Notes: generated from the letters alone by a model not told the origin. Shown: positions 49,981 through 58,828, counted from the stretch's first letter. The stretch: 64,000 bases of DNA from Micromonospora sp. MP36 (GCF_008119785.1 NZ_VSFA01000004.1:62001-126000), one strand, 5' to 3'. A program made the numbers and translations.

Positions 49981-52680
49981 ATGCTGTCCGACGTGACCAC
50001 CCCGCAAGATCTCGACGACCGCTTCCGGGCGGCCCTGGCCGCGCTCGACGCGCCCGCCCGGCGGCGTGACCTGGGCGAACCGCTGCCCGACGGCGCGTCG
50101 CTGACCGGAGCGCAGGTGCTGGCCCTCTTCGACGCCCAGGTGACCAGCCGCCTGCTGGACCTCGCCGGACGGTGGCTGCGCAGCTTCGGCGAGGGGTACT
50201 ACACCATCGGCTCGGCGGGCCACGAGGGCAACGCCGCCGTGGCCGCCGCCCTGCGGCCGACCGATCCCGCCCTGCTGCACTACCGGTCCGGGGCCTTCTA
50301 CTGCCTGCGCGCCGCCCAGGCGGCAGGCGGCTTCCCTGATGGGCCCGCCGGCGCCGAGGCGGCCGGCGACGACGATCCCGAGGATGCGGAGCCCGGCGCG
50401 CAGGCCCCCGCGGCGGCACGGATACCCGAACCCCGGCGCGCGGCCGACACGTCCGACGCCGGGACGGGGGACGGGGACTCCGCCGAGGACGCCACGGAGA
50501 TCGGGACGTCTGCCCCGTCGACCGCGCTCCCGACCGGTGGCCCGGAGACCTCGCCCGACGCCGTACCCGACGCGGTCGGGCCCGAGCCGGCCGCCGGCGT
50601 ACCCACCGGGCCCGGCGAGCACCCGGAGGCCACCGGTCGCCCGGCACCCGCCCAGGCCGGGGTGGTCGTGGCCGCCGGCCGGCCGGCGCTGCCCGCGCCG
50701 GATCCCGACGACGCGTACGCGGTGGCGGCGCGGGACGTGCTGCGCGGGATGGTCGCCTCGGCGCAGGAGCCGATCGCCGGGGGCCGGCACAAGGTGTTCG
50801 GCCGGGCGGATCTCGCGGTCATCCCGACCACCTCGACCATCGCGTCCCACCTGCCCCGGGCGGTCGGCATGGGGCTCGCCCTGGAGCGGCTGCGTCGGGT
50901 CGGCGGCCGGCGGGTGCCCGGGTCGCCGGCCGAGGCCGGCGGGGACACCGCCACCGGTTCGCCGTGGCCGCCGGACGCCATCGTGGTCTGCTCGTTCGGC
51001 GACGCCTCGGTCAACCACGCCACCGCCACGGCCGCGTTCAACACCGCCGGCTGGTACGACCACACCGGGCTGCGCATCCCGGTCCTCTTCGTGTGCGAGG
51101 ACAACGGGCTCGGCATCAGCGTCCGCTCCCCGCAGGGCTGGGTGGCCGCCACCCTGCGGGCCAAGCCGGGGATCCGCTACTTCGTCGCCGACGGCACCGA
51201 TCCGGTCGAGGCGTACCGGGTGGCGGGGGAGGCGGCCGCCTGGGTGCGCCGGCACCGGCGGCCGGCCGTGCTGCACCTGAGCACCGTACGGCTGATGGGG
51301 CATGCCGGGGCCGACGCGGAGACCGCGTACCGGAGCCCGGCCGAGATCGCCGCGGACGTGGCGCGGGACCCCCTGCTGGCCACCGCCCGGCTGCTGGTGG
51401 CAGCGGGCTACGCCACCGGCGAGGAGCTGCTAGCCCGGTACGACGAGCGCGGCTGGCAGATCCGCCGGCTCGCCGAGGAGGTACTCGACGAGCCGAAGCT
51501 GGCGTCGCCGGTCGAGGTGGTGGCGGAGCTGGCCCCCCGCCGGCCGGTACGGATCTCGCGCGCGGTGGCCGAGGCGGCGGACCGGGCGGCCGGGCCTCGC
51601 GCGGGCGCCCGGGCCGAGGCGTTCGGCGGCAGGTTGCCGGAGCTGGCCGGGCCGCTCACCCTGGCGCAGAGCATCAACGCGGCGCTCACCGACGGGATGC
51701 TGGACCACCCCGGGATGGCCGTCTTCGGCGAGGACGTCGCCGCCAAGGGCGGGGTGTACGGGGTGACGAAGGGGCTGCGGGACCGGTTCGGCCCGGCCCG
51801 GGTCTTCGACACGCTGCTCGACGAGACCTCGATCCTCGGGCTCGGGCTGGGCGCCGGCGTGGCCGGGATGCTGCCGGTGCCGGAGATCCAGTACCTGGCG
51901 TACCTGCACAACGCCGAGGACCAGCTGCGGGGCGAGGCGGCCACCATGCGCTTCTTCTCCCGCGGGGCGTTCCGCAATCCGATGGTGGTGCGGGTGGCCG
52001 GGCTGGCGTACCAGGAGGGGTTCGGCGGCCACTTCCACAACGACAACTCGGTGGCCGTGCTCCGGGACGTGCCGGGGCTGGTGATCGCGGTGCCGGCGCG
52101 GCCGGATGACGCCGCGCCCATGCTCCGGACCTGCCTGGCCGCGGCGGCGGTGGACGGCAGCGTCTGCGTCTTCCTGGAGCCGATCGCGCTCTACCACACC
52201 CGCGACCTGTACGCCGACGGCGACGGTGAATGGCTGGCCGAGTACGCCACGCCGGGCGCCTGGGCCGGCGGACACGTGCCGATCGGCCGGGCCCGGGTGT
52301 ACGGGGTCGGCTCCGCCGAGGACGTCACGATCATCACCTTTGGCAACGGCGTACGGATGTCGCTGCGCGCGGCGGCCGCCCTCGCCGACGAGGGGATCGG
52401 CACCCGGGTGGTGGACCTGCGGTGGCTCGCTCCGCTGCCGGTGGCGGACATCATCCGGGAGGCGTCGGCCACGGGCCGGGTGCTGGTGGTCGACGAGACC
52501 CGCCGGTCCGGCGGGGTGGGCGAGGGCGTGCTCGCCGCCCTGGTGGACGGCGGATACGTCGGGGCGGCACGAAGAGTCGCCGGACTTGACTCGTTTGTAC
52601 CATTAGGTCCGGCAGCACGTCAGGTTCTGGTCTCCGAGGAAGCCATTACCGAGGGTGCCCGTACGCTGCTGGCACGGTAA
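49981..52680 (+). CDS. Fused alpha-beta 2-oxoacid dehydrogenase E1 (BkdAB-like) with disordered insert
   Basis: This 899-residue protein joins E1-alpha (about 1-550) and E1-beta (about 555-899) of the branched-chain 2-oxoacid dehydrogenase type. The alpha part has SAGHEGNAAVAAAL, HYRSGAFYC, GRHKVFG, the TPP site SFGDASVNHATATAA and VCEDNGLGIS. The beta part has MAVFGEDVAAKGGVYG, FDTLLDETSILGLGLGAG and VVDETRRSGGVGEG. Residues 117-240 are a Pro/Ala/Asp/Glu-rich insert that splits the alpha domain. Such enzymes supply branched acyl-CoA primers to FabH. E2/E3 genes are not adjacent. The first Met at 49981 has a weak Shine-Dalgarno; GTG 49993 is an alternative. Confidence 0.88.
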   Translation: MLSDVTTPQDLDDRFRAALAALDAPARRRDLGEPLPDGASLTGAQVLALFDAQVTSRLLDLAGRWLRSFGEGYYTIGSAGHEGNAAVAAALRPTDPALLHYRSGAFYCLRAAQAAGGFPDGPAGAEAAGDDDPEDAEPGAQAPAAARIPEPRRAADTSDAGTGDGDSAEDATEIGTSAPSTALPTGGPETSPDAVPDAVGPEPAAGVPTGPGEHPEATGRPAPAQAGVVVAAGRPALPAPDPDDAYAVAARDVLRGMVASAQEPIAGGRHKVFGRADLAVIPTTSTIASHLPRAVGMGLALERLRRVGGRRVPGSPAEAGGDTATGSPWPPDAIVVCSFGDASVNHATATAAFNTAGWYDHTGLRIPVLFVCEDNGLGISVRSPQGWVAATLRAKPGIRYFVADGTDPVEAYRVAGEAAAWVRRHRRPAVLHLSTVRLMGHAGADAETAYRSPAEIAADVARDPLLATARLLVAAGYATGEELLARYDERGWQIRRLAEEVLDEPKLASPVEVVAELAPRRPVRISRAVAEAADRAAGPRAGARAEAFGGRLPELAGPLTLAQSINAALTDGMLDHPGMAVFGEDVAAKGGVYGVTKGLRDRFGPARVFDTLLDETSILGLGLGAGVAGMLPVPEIQYLAYLHNAEDQLRGEAATMRFFSRGAFRNPMVVRVAGLAYQEGFGGHFHNDNSVAVLRDVPGLVIAVPARPDDAAPMLRTCLAAAAVDGSVCVFLEPIALYHTRDLYADGDGEWLAEYATPGAWAGGHVPIGRARVYGVGSAEDVTIITFGNGVRMSLRAAAALADEGIGTRVVDLRWLAPLPVADIIREASATGRVLVVDETRRSGGVGEGVLAALVDGGYVGAARRVAGLDSFVPLGPAARQVLVSEEAITEGARTLLAR

Positions 52681-52791
52681 ATTCCGTTCCACCCGGTGCG
52701 CCACTTGCGCGGCGAGCCACAACTGTGTGGACTGGGCGGAACGGCGTCGGACGACGGCGCGAGCAGGGATGAGATGAGGAGGCACGCGACA

Positions 52792-53229
52792 GTGAGCGCG
52801 ACCGCTGGTCAGGCCGCCGACGGGGTACGCAGCCTGGCGGACCGGTTCGGGATCGAGCCGGGGATGGTCGTCATGGAGATGGGCTACGACGATGACGTCG
52901 ACCAGGATCTCCGGGACGCCCTGACCGACCGCTGTGGGGATCTGGTCGACGAAGACACCGACGAGGTGGTCGACTCGGTTCTCGTCTGGTACCGCGACGG
53001 CGACGGTGACCTCTTCGAGCTCCTCGTCGACGCCCTCGGACCGCTGGCCGACAACGGCGTGGTCTGGCTCCTGACGCCCAAGGCCGGCCGGGACGGTCAC
53101 GTCGAGCCGAGCGAGGTGGCCGAGAGCGCGCAGACCGCCGGCCTCCAGCAGACCTCCACGATCAACGCGGGGCGGGACTGGAGCGGCGCCCGTCTCGTGC
53201 TCCGGCGCGGGTCGAAGAGCAAGAAGTAG
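52792..53229 (+). CDS. DUF3052 family protein
   Basis: This 145-residue acidic actinobacterial protein matches DUF3052 by its core ADRFGIEPGMVVMEMGYDDD and the WLLTPKAGRDGHVEPSEV motif. Its biochemical function is unknown; in many actinomycetes it lies beside the AhpE-type peroxiredoxin gene as here (78 bp downstream). GTG 52792 follows GAGGAGG. An upstream open frame from 52696 adds only atypical residues. Confidence 0.88.
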   Translation: MSATAGQAADGVRSLADRFGIEPGMVVMEMGYDDDVDQDLRDALTDRCGDLVDEDTDEVVDSVLVWYRDGDGDLFELLVDALGPLADNGVVWLLTPKAGRDGHVEPSEVAESAQTAGLQQTSTINAGRDWSGARLVLRRGSKSKK

Positions 53230-53307
53230 CCAACCGTACGCACCCGGCGGCCGGCGCCGCCGGGTGTGGCAGGCTGATCATCTCCAGACTCGACCCAAGG
53301 AGCTCGC

Positions 53308-53775
53308 ATGCCCATCGAGGTTGGCGCCGAGGCGCCGGACTTCGTGCTCAAGGACCAGAACAACCAGGAGGTCCGGCTCTCCGACTTCCGCGGCAAGCGC
53401 ACCGTGCTGCTGGTCTTCTACCCGCTCGCCTTCACCGGCATCTGCCAGGGCGAGCTGTGCGAGGTGCGGGACAACCTCGACGAGTACGTCAACGACGACG
53501 TGCAGGTGCTGACCGTCAGCGTCGACTCCGTCTACAGCCACAAGATCTGGGCCGACCGGGAGGGCTACCAGTTCCCGATGCTGGCCGACTTCTGGCCGCA
53601 CGGCGCGGTGGCCCAGGCGTACGGCGTCTTCAACGACGTCGCGGGCATCGCCAACCGGGGCACGTTCGTGATCGACAAGGCCGGCGTGGTCCGGTTCGCC
53701 GAGATGAACATGCCCGGGGAGGCCCGCGACCAGCAGGGCTGGCGCAAGGCGCTGGCCGACGCCGTCGCCGCCTGA
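53308..53775 (+). CDS. ahpE: AhpE-like peroxiredoxin
   Basis: This 155-residue thioredoxin-fold protein reduces hydroperoxides. The peroxidatic Cys46 lies in YPLAFTGICQGE, the PxxxTxxC motif, with the supporting Arg later. The sequence is very like mycobacterial AhpE, a one-Cys enzyme, but a second Cys sits at residue 51 (ELCEVRD), the CxxxxC spacing of atypical two-Cys BCP enzymes. ATG 53308 follows AAGGAG. It is probably transcribed with the DUF3052 gene. Confidence 0.93.
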   Translation: MPIEVGAEAPDFVLKDQNNQEVRLSDFRGKRTVLLVFYPLAFTGICQGELCEVRDNLDEYVNDDVQVLTVSVDSVYSHKIWADREGYQFPMLADFWPHGAVAQAYGVFNDVAGIANRGTFVIDKAGVVRFAEMNMPGEARDQQGWRKALADAVAA

Positions 53776-53858
53776 TCCCACCCCAGATACGCCGTTCGAC
53801 CGGGTCGGAGCCCGGCAGGTAAGCTTTGCCGAACTCCGGCCCGGCGTACGGGCGTTCG

Positions 53859-53933
53859 GGGCGCGTAGCTCAGTGGGAGAGCACTCGCCTTACAAGCGAG
53901 GGGTCGCAGGTTCGAAACCTGCCGCGCCCACCA
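53859..53933 (+). tRNA. tRNA-Val (anticodon TAC)
   Basis: A complete cloverleaf: acceptor GGGCGCG with CGCGCCC, D-arm GCTCAGTGGGAGAGC, anticodon stem CTCGC/GCGAG around the loop CTTACAA with anticodon TAC, and T-arm GCAGGTTCGAAACCTGC. The discriminator is A and CCA is encoded at 53931-53933. It reads GUA and related Val codons. Confidence 0.96.
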
Positions 53934-53940
53934 CGTACCA

Positions 53941-53956
53941 CCAGCGGAGACGCTGG
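53941..53956 (+). terminator. Short hairpin after tRNA-Val
   Basis: CCAGCG pairs with CGCTGG around GAGA, 8 nt after the tRNA 3' end. It probably ends the tRNA transcript. Confidence 0.45.
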
Positions 53957-54079
53957 CCCGAAGATCAGGTCCTCGGACGATGACAGCAGCGGTGACAGCG
54001 TGACCTGTGGCTTGCTCGCGAGGTCCGGTGGCAGTCACGGCGGCAGCGGGGTGGCCGGCTGACATCAGTTCGGAGTGGG

Positions 54080-54434
54080 TCAGGGGACGAACCGCACCTC
54101 TGGGAAGGCCGGGTTCGGGCCATTGAGCAGGCGCTGCCGCCGGTGGCGTAGGTGCAGGTCGAAGAACGCGAGCGGGTACGCCTGCTGGATCCGTACCGCC
54201 CGGGCCGGGTCGAGGGTGCCGACCCAGCTGGCGAGGTCCTCGTCGCTCATCCCGATGATCGTCGCCAGTAGCGCGCGCGGTGCGGGACCAGCCACTGGTG
54301 GTCGCAGTACGCCCCGTGGAGCGCGCCGTCGGCGTGCACGTTGAGCCGCCATCCGTGCAGGTGCGACCAGAACTGGGCGACGCGGTGGCGAGCGCGGCGG
54401 TGAGCAGGTGTCGGCGGGTCAGTGCGGTGGTCAT
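54080..54434 (-). pseudogene. Remnant of a Tat-exported alpha/beta hydrolase
   Basis: The start ATG 54434 overlaps the upstream regulator stop by ATGA and opens a twin-arginine signal (TRRHLLTAALATA). The frame then breaks. One frame over reads AQFWSHLHGWRLNVHADG and DHQWLVPHRARYW, and another gives DLASWVGTLDPARAV and AFFDLHLRHRRQRLLNGP, ending PEVRFVP. Together these resemble the C-terminal third of secreted acetylhydrolase-type enzymes. About 200 residues with the catalytic Ser are missing, so at least one deletion and two frameshifts occurred. It is surely inactive. Confidence 0.65.
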
Positions 54435-54793
54435 CGGTCCTCCGTGGTGTCGGTGGTCTCGAGCCGCGCGATGAGCAGTTTCAGTCGTTCGATCTCTTCG
54501 GCGAGCGCGGTGCTGCCGGCGGCGGTGAGCGTGATCCAGGTGCGGCCACGCTTGCCCTCGTAGCCCTTCTCGATCTCGATCAGGCCGGCCGTCTCCAGCA
54601 CGCCGAGGTGTTTGGAGAGGTTGCCGGCGGTCAGTTGCAACTGGGCGCGCAGGTAGCCGAACTCGACCCGGCGTGCCTCGTGCGCGATGGTGAGGATGCC
54701 GAGGCGGACCCGCTGGTGCACCACGTCGTCCAGCCCGGTGACCGGGTGGGCGGACGGCTCGTGCGGGTCCGGGGCCCCGGCCTCGGCGGTCAC
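54431..54793 (-). CDS. Winged-helix transcriptional regulator
   Basis: This 120-residue protein has a MarR/ArsR-like winged helix: LDDVVHQRVRLGILTIA, then YLRAQLQLTAGNLSKHLGVL as recognition region, and the wing GYEGKRGRTWITLT. It ends with a long dimerisation helix (ALAEEIERLKLLIARL). The start GTG 54793 overlaps the stop of the upstream membrane gene. It lies first of two short overlaps in a three-gene unit whose last member is broken. It likely controls this unit. Confidence 0.85.
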   Translation of the reverse strand: MTAEAGAPDPHEPSAHPVTGLDDVVHQRVRLGILTIAHEARRVEFGYLRAQLQLTAGNLSKHLGVLETAGLIEIEKGYEGKRGRTWITLTAAGSTALAEEIERLKLLIARLETTDTTEDR

Positions 54794-55515
54794 CGGCGCC
54801 GCCAGCGGGCCAGCGCGAAGCCGACCGCGCCCAGCAGCAGCACGGTGCCGTTGATGATCTGCTGCGGCAGGAAAGCCCCCAGGATCCCCCGGTATCCCCA
54901 GGAGGGATGCCAGCCGAAGTTGATCGGCACCAGGACCACCGCCAGGTACCCGACGGTGAACAGGAGCAGCGCGACGTTGCGCTCCAGCCGGGCCAGCACC
55001 AGCAGCGCGACCCCGATCGTGCCCCACGGTGCGACCAGACGGTCCAGCAACATCACCCAGTACGGGAACGGGTGGGTCGGCGCCGGATGGCTGGCGAAGT
55101 ACACGCGCACCAGCACCCACGCGACGATGAACAGGAAGACGGTCAGGGCGGCGCCGGTGATCGCGTACGGCAGCACCCGGACGCCCACCCCCCTCGCCCG
55201 GGCGACCCGCACGGCGTACACGGCGATCGCCGTGTACGCCAGCAGCAGCGCCGGCGGCCAGTAGAACATCGCGCCCCGACCCGTGATGTGGCACGAGGAG
55301 CCGCCGTTGGCGTCCTTGATCCACGCGCTCGCGGAGCCGCAGTCGACGTTGAGGGAATACCAGTCGAAGGGGATCGCCGCGAACGTCACCACGGCCAGCA
55401 CCAGCAGCGCGACCCAGGTCACCCGCTGGTCACGACGCACCTGGTGGGCGAGGGCGCGTACGTCCGACAGCAGCCGGCGGGGATCGCCGCCGGCGGGTAC
55501 CGAATCAGTGGTCAT
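54790..55515 (-). CDS. Polytopic membrane protein of unknown function
   Basis: This 241-residue protein has about six membrane helices and an N-terminal cytoplasmic segment with RRLLSDVRALAHQVRRDQRV. A loop after helix 1 holds two Cys residues (NVDCGSASAWIKDANGGSSC), which may pair outside the cell. No family is recognised. It is translationally coupled to the winged-helix regulator that follows, a common pairing of membrane sensors or transporters with their regulators. ATG 55515 has a weak Shine-Dalgarno and may be near leaderless, given the promoter just upstream. Confidence 0.78.
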   Translation of the reverse strand: MTTDSVPAGGDPRRLLSDVRALAHQVRRDQRVTWVALLVLAVVTFAAIPFDWYSLNVDCGSASAWIKDANGGSSCHITGRGAMFYWPPALLLAYTAIAVYAVRVARARGVGVRVLPYAITGAALTVFLFIVAWVLVRVYFASHPAPTHPFPYWVMLLDRLVAPWGTIGVALLVLARLERNVALLLFTVGYLAVVLVPINFGWHPSWGYRGILGAFLPQQIINGTVLLLGAVGFALARWRRR

Positions 55516-55526
55516 GCCAATAGGTT

Positions 55527-55556
55527 TCCATAGCCAACCAATTGGCGCTAGTACAA
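55527..55556 (-). promoter_or_regulatory. Candidate promoter of the membrane protein/regulator unit
   Basis: On the minus strand, TTGTAC and TATGGA are separated by 18 bp. The predicted start site is only a few nucleotides before ATG 55515. The spacer holds the palindrome CCAATTGG-like CCAACCAATTGG, a possible site for the unit's own regulator. Confidence 0.4.
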
Positions 55557-55664
55557 ACGTCGAGGGGAGGGAATCTCCTGGGTCTTGTTCCCCGGACAGC
55601 ACCGGTTCCGGTGGCAGCGCCGGCAACGGCCGTCACGAGTGCCACCTGCTGAGAGACTCGGTCG

Positions 55665-56999
55665 GTGGGGCGCAACCGGTGGACCGAGCGGATGGGGCCG
55701 GCCGTTGCGGTAGCGCCTGGCGCCCGCGTCGAGCGGTTCGAGGTCTTCTTCGATCTGGTCTTCGTCTTCTCGTTCTTCATCATCACGCGGGCCACCGCCA
55801 TGAGCGTCACCGGCACCAACCTGCTGCACGCGATGCTGGTGCTGGCTGTGCTCTGGTGGGTCTGGGTGATCCACACGGTGGTCGCGACGCGGGTCCGGCT
55901 CGGCGTGGGGTTCGTGCCGGCGTTGATGGTCGTCGCGATGGCCGCGCTCTTCTCCTTCGCGTTGGCCCTGCCGCAGGCCTTCGGCGACCCGAGGTACCGG
56001 GCGGCCGGGCCGGTGGTCGTGGCTCTCAGCTATGTGGTGATCCGGGGCGTGCATCTGCTGCTGTACTGGCACGTCGCGCGGGAGAAGCCGGGCGAGCGCC
56101 GGCTGCTGCTGAAGTATTCCCCGGAACTGATGATCAGCACGGCTCTGCTGCTGAGCGCCGCGCTGATCCCGCCGTTCATCGACAACACGGGTCGGGCTGC
56201 GATGGTGCGCGACGGGCTCTGGCTGGCCGTCGTCGTGCTCCAGTACAGCAGCGGCCTGGTCGCCGGCGCGTGGGGCTGGATGGTGACCTCCGCCGAGCAC
56301 TGGACCGAGCGGTACGACCTCATCCTCATCATCGCCCTGGGCGAGTCGATCATTTCCGTCGGCGTGGGCGGTAACCTGCTGGGCCGACCGGTCACCGGAC
56401 GGGCAGTCGTCGCGGCGGTCCTCGGCGTCGTCTTCACTGCCGCCCTTTGGTGGGCGCATTTCGACGTGATCGCGCCGGCCGCGCGGATCGCGCAGCACGT
56501 CGCGCTGGACCGCCCACGGGTGGCCATGGCCCGGGACGCCTACGGCTACTGCCATCTGGTGATGATCGCCGGCATCATCCTGTTCGCCATCGGCGCCGAG
56601 GAGATCGTGCGCCAGATCGCCGACCGGTCTGTTCCCCTTGCCGAGCCCCCGCCCCACGGTTCCGCCGTATCGCTGCTCTTTGGCGGGGTAGCTGGCTACC
56701 TGTGCGGCAACATGCTGTTCCAGGCACGCACCCTGCGCACCCTCTCCTGGACACGCGTCGGCACCGTCCTCGTGCTCGGGGCCGCGATCCCGCTCGCCCA
56801 GCGCCTGCCGGGGCTGGCGACCCTGGGCCTGCTGGCGGTCATCTGCGTGGGGATGGTGGCGGTCGAGCTGGTGGTCATGGCCGACGCGCGCAAAGCCCTG
56901 CTCGCGGTCGTCTTCGAGGAACGGACCACCTACGAGAGGCACGAGGCCGACTTCCGGGCCCGCTGGCACGACGTGGAGCCGGACGAGAAGGCCGGCTGA
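55665..56999 (+). CDS. LtrA family membrane protein
   Basis: This 444-residue protein belongs to the low temperature requirement A family, with the opening signature ERFEVFFDLVFVFSFF and about 12 membrane helices. The conserved RYDLILIIALGESIISVG lies near the middle, and WWAHFD follows. The function is unknown in bacteria. GTG 55665 is the longest start; ATG 55692 is a reasonable alternative, nearer to the family signature. It stands alone, diverging from the membrane protein/regulator unit. Confidence 0.87.
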   Translation: MGRNRWTERMGPAVAVAPGARVERFEVFFDLVFVFSFFIITRATAMSVTGTNLLHAMLVLAVLWWVWVIHTVVATRVRLGVGFVPALMVVAMAALFSFALALPQAFGDPRYRAAGPVVVALSYVVIRGVHLLLYWHVAREKPGERRLLLKYSPELMISTALLLSAALIPPFIDNTGRAAMVRDGLWLAVVVLQYSSGLVAGAWGWMVTSAEHWTERYDLILIIALGESIISVGVGGNLLGRPVTGRAVVAAVLGVVFTAALWWAHFDVIAPAARIAQHVALDRPRVAMARDAYGYCHLVMIAGIILFAIGAEEIVRQIADRSVPLAEPPPHGSAVSLLFGGVAGYLCGNMLFQARTLRTLSWTRVGTVLVLGAAIPLAQRLPGLATLGLLAVICVGMVAVELVVMADARKALLAVVFEERTTYERHEADFRARWHDVEPDEKAG

Positions 57000-57091
57000 G
57001 CGGCGGTCCGGCGTGAGCTTGCCCACCCTCTGCTCGGGCGGCGCGTAGGGGCAGGTCACCTGCCGTTACCCGGCGGTTAAGGTAGGGGTGC

Positions 57092-57227
57092 GAAGTCGCT
57101 CCCCGACCTGGGTGCGGCTTCCTAGTGCTTCACGGGGATCCGTGGAGCCCAGCCGTCCCGACGTTCTCCGGGCCAACCGAATCGGGACGACTGCACCCCC
57201 ACCGCCCGGCCGGCGCGTCCGGCGGGC
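57092..57227 (+). promoter_or_regulatory. Structured leader of the purine permease gene
   Basis: Four successive hairpins fit in this stretch: GAAGTCGC/GCGGCTTC (57092-57121, one G-U pair), CACGG/CCGTG (57131-57144), GTCCCGA/TCGGGAC (57155-57188) and GCCCGGCCGG/CCGGCGGGC (57204-57227, one bulge). The last ends about 27 nt before the ATG. I do not recognise a known riboswitch class. Such structure in front of a purine transporter suggests RNA-level control. Confidence 0.45.
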
Positions 57228-57254
57228 CAACCCGGAACGGAGTAAGGCCACGCC

Positions 57255-58745
57255 ATGAGCGTGACTACGCAGGATCCTGCTGCCCCGGTCGAGTCGGCGG
57301 AACCCGCCGAGCGCGACCGCCTCGACCGCTTCTTCGAGATCACCCGTCGTGGCTCGACCGTCAAGCGGGAGGTGCTCGCCGGGATCACCACCTTCGCGAC
57401 GATGGCGTACATCGTCGTGCTCAACCCGCTGATCATCGGCACCGCGCCCGACAAGGACGGCAATCTGCTCGGCATCGCGCCGGTCGCCGGAGTCACCTGC
57501 CTCGTCGCGGCGGTCATGACGATCATGATGGGCATCGTCGGCCGGGTGCCGTTCGCCGTGGCGACCGGCCTGGGCTTGAACGCGTTCGTCGCGTACGCGG
57601 TCGCCTCCCAGATGAGCTGGGCCGAGGCGATGGGCCTGGTCGTCATCGAGGGTCTGATCATCACCGTGCTGGTGCTGACCGGCTTCCGGAAGGCCGTCTT
57701 CCGGGCCATCCCGGCCTCGCTGAAGGCGGCCATCGCCGCCGGTATCGGTCTGTTCATCGCCATGATCGGCTTCGTCGACGGCGGTCTGGTCCGGCGGGTG
57801 CCGGACGCGGCCGGTACCACCGTCCCGGTGCAGCTCGGGGGCGACGGCACGCTGCGCGGCTGGACCACCGTCGTCTTCCTGGTCGGCCTGCTGGTCACCG
57901 GCATCCTGGTCGCCAAGAAGGTGAAGGCCGGCGTCCTGATCGGCATCGTGGCCACCACCGTCGTCGCGGTGATCGTCAACGCCTTCGCCAAGCCCGGCCC
58001 GGCGTTCGTCGACGGCAAGCCCAACCCGGGGGGCTGGCAGCTCAACGTCCCGACCCTGCCGGACCCGCTGATCAAGGCGCCCGACCTGCACCTGCTCGGC
58101 AACGTGTCGTTCAGCGCGTTCGCCCACGTCGGCGTGATGACGGCGCTGCTGCTGGTGTTCACCCTGGTGCTCGCCGACTTCTTCGACGTGATGGGCACGA
58201 CCGTGGGCCTGGCCAAGCAGGCCGGCCTGACCACCGCGGACGGCACCGACATGCCCCGGCTGGGCAAGGTGCTCTTCGTCGACGGTGTCGCCGCGGTCGC
58301 CGGTGGCGCGGGCAGCGCCTCCTCGGCCACCACGTACGTCGAGTCGTCCTCGGGCATCGCGGACGGCGGGCGTACCGGCCTGACCAGTGTGGTCACGGGC
58401 ATGCTCTTCCTCGGCGCGCTGCTGCTCACCCCGCTGGTGTCGCTGGTGCCGAGCGAGGCCGCCGGCCCGGCGCTGGTTATCGTCGGCGCCCTGATGATCC
58501 GCCAGGTCAAGGACATCGACTTCACCGACGTGGGCGTGGCGGTCCCGGCGTTCCTCACCATGACCCTCATGCCCTTCACCTACTCGATCACCAACGGCAT
58601 CGGCGCCGGCTTCGTGAGCTGGGTGGCGATCCGGGTGGCGCAGGGCAAGGCGCGCCAGGTCCACCCGCTGATGTGGGCGGTCTCCGCCGCGTTCGTGGTC
58701 TACTTCGGCATCAACCTGGTCAAGGCCGTCACCGGCGTCAGCTGA
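57255..58745 (+). CDS. AzgA-type purine permease (NCS2)
   Basis: This 496-residue protein has about 12-14 membrane helices and the AzgA-type motifs: REVLAGITTFATMAYIVVLN near the start, GLGLNAFVAYAV, then DFFDVMGTTVGLAKQAG and GSASSATTYVESSSGIADGG, which carry the substrate-binding Glu region. It imports hypoxanthine, adenine or guanine with protons. ATG 57255 follows GGAGTAAGG. The gene is monocistronic with a structured leader and a strong terminator. Confidence 0.92.
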   Translation: MSVTTQDPAAPVESAEPAERDRLDRFFEITRRGSTVKREVLAGITTFATMAYIVVLNPLIIGTAPDKDGNLLGIAPVAGVTCLVAAVMTIMMGIVGRVPFAVATGLGLNAFVAYAVASQMSWAEAMGLVVIEGLIITVLVLTGFRKAVFRAIPASLKAAIAAGIGLFIAMIGFVDGGLVRRVPDAAGTTVPVQLGGDGTLRGWTTVVFLVGLLVTGILVAKKVKAGVLIGIVATTVVAVIVNAFAKPGPAFVDGKPNPGGWQLNVPTLPDPLIKAPDLHLLGNVSFSAFAHVGVMTALLLVFTLVLADFFDVMGTTVGLAKQAGLTTADGTDMPRLGKVLFVDGVAAVAGGAGSASSATTYVESSSGIADGGRTGLTSVVTGMLFLGALLLTPLVSLVPSEAAGPALVIVGALMIRQVKDIDFTDVGVAVPAFLTMTLMPFTYSITNGIGAGFVSWVAIRVAQGKARQVHPLMWAVSAAFVVYFGINLVKAVTGVS

Positions 58746-58755
58746 CCGGTCCGCA

Positions 58756-58798
58756 CCGCGCCCCCGCCGCCCACTGGCCCGAGGCGGCGGGGGCGCGG
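58756..58798 (+). terminator. Terminator of the purine permease gene
   Basis: Perfect 16-bp arms (CCGCGCCCCCGCCGCC with its complement) around an 11-nt loop, 11 bp after the stop codon. Confidence 0.82.
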
Positions 58799-58828
58799 CG
58801 TATCCGGCTCCGGGACGCGGCGTTCGTT

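Noticed and set aside
53859..54434. tRNA-Val as an integration site of a mobile island
   Set aside because: No integrase, no repeated tRNA 3' end and no composition shift were found nearby. The decayed hydrolase explains the disorder.
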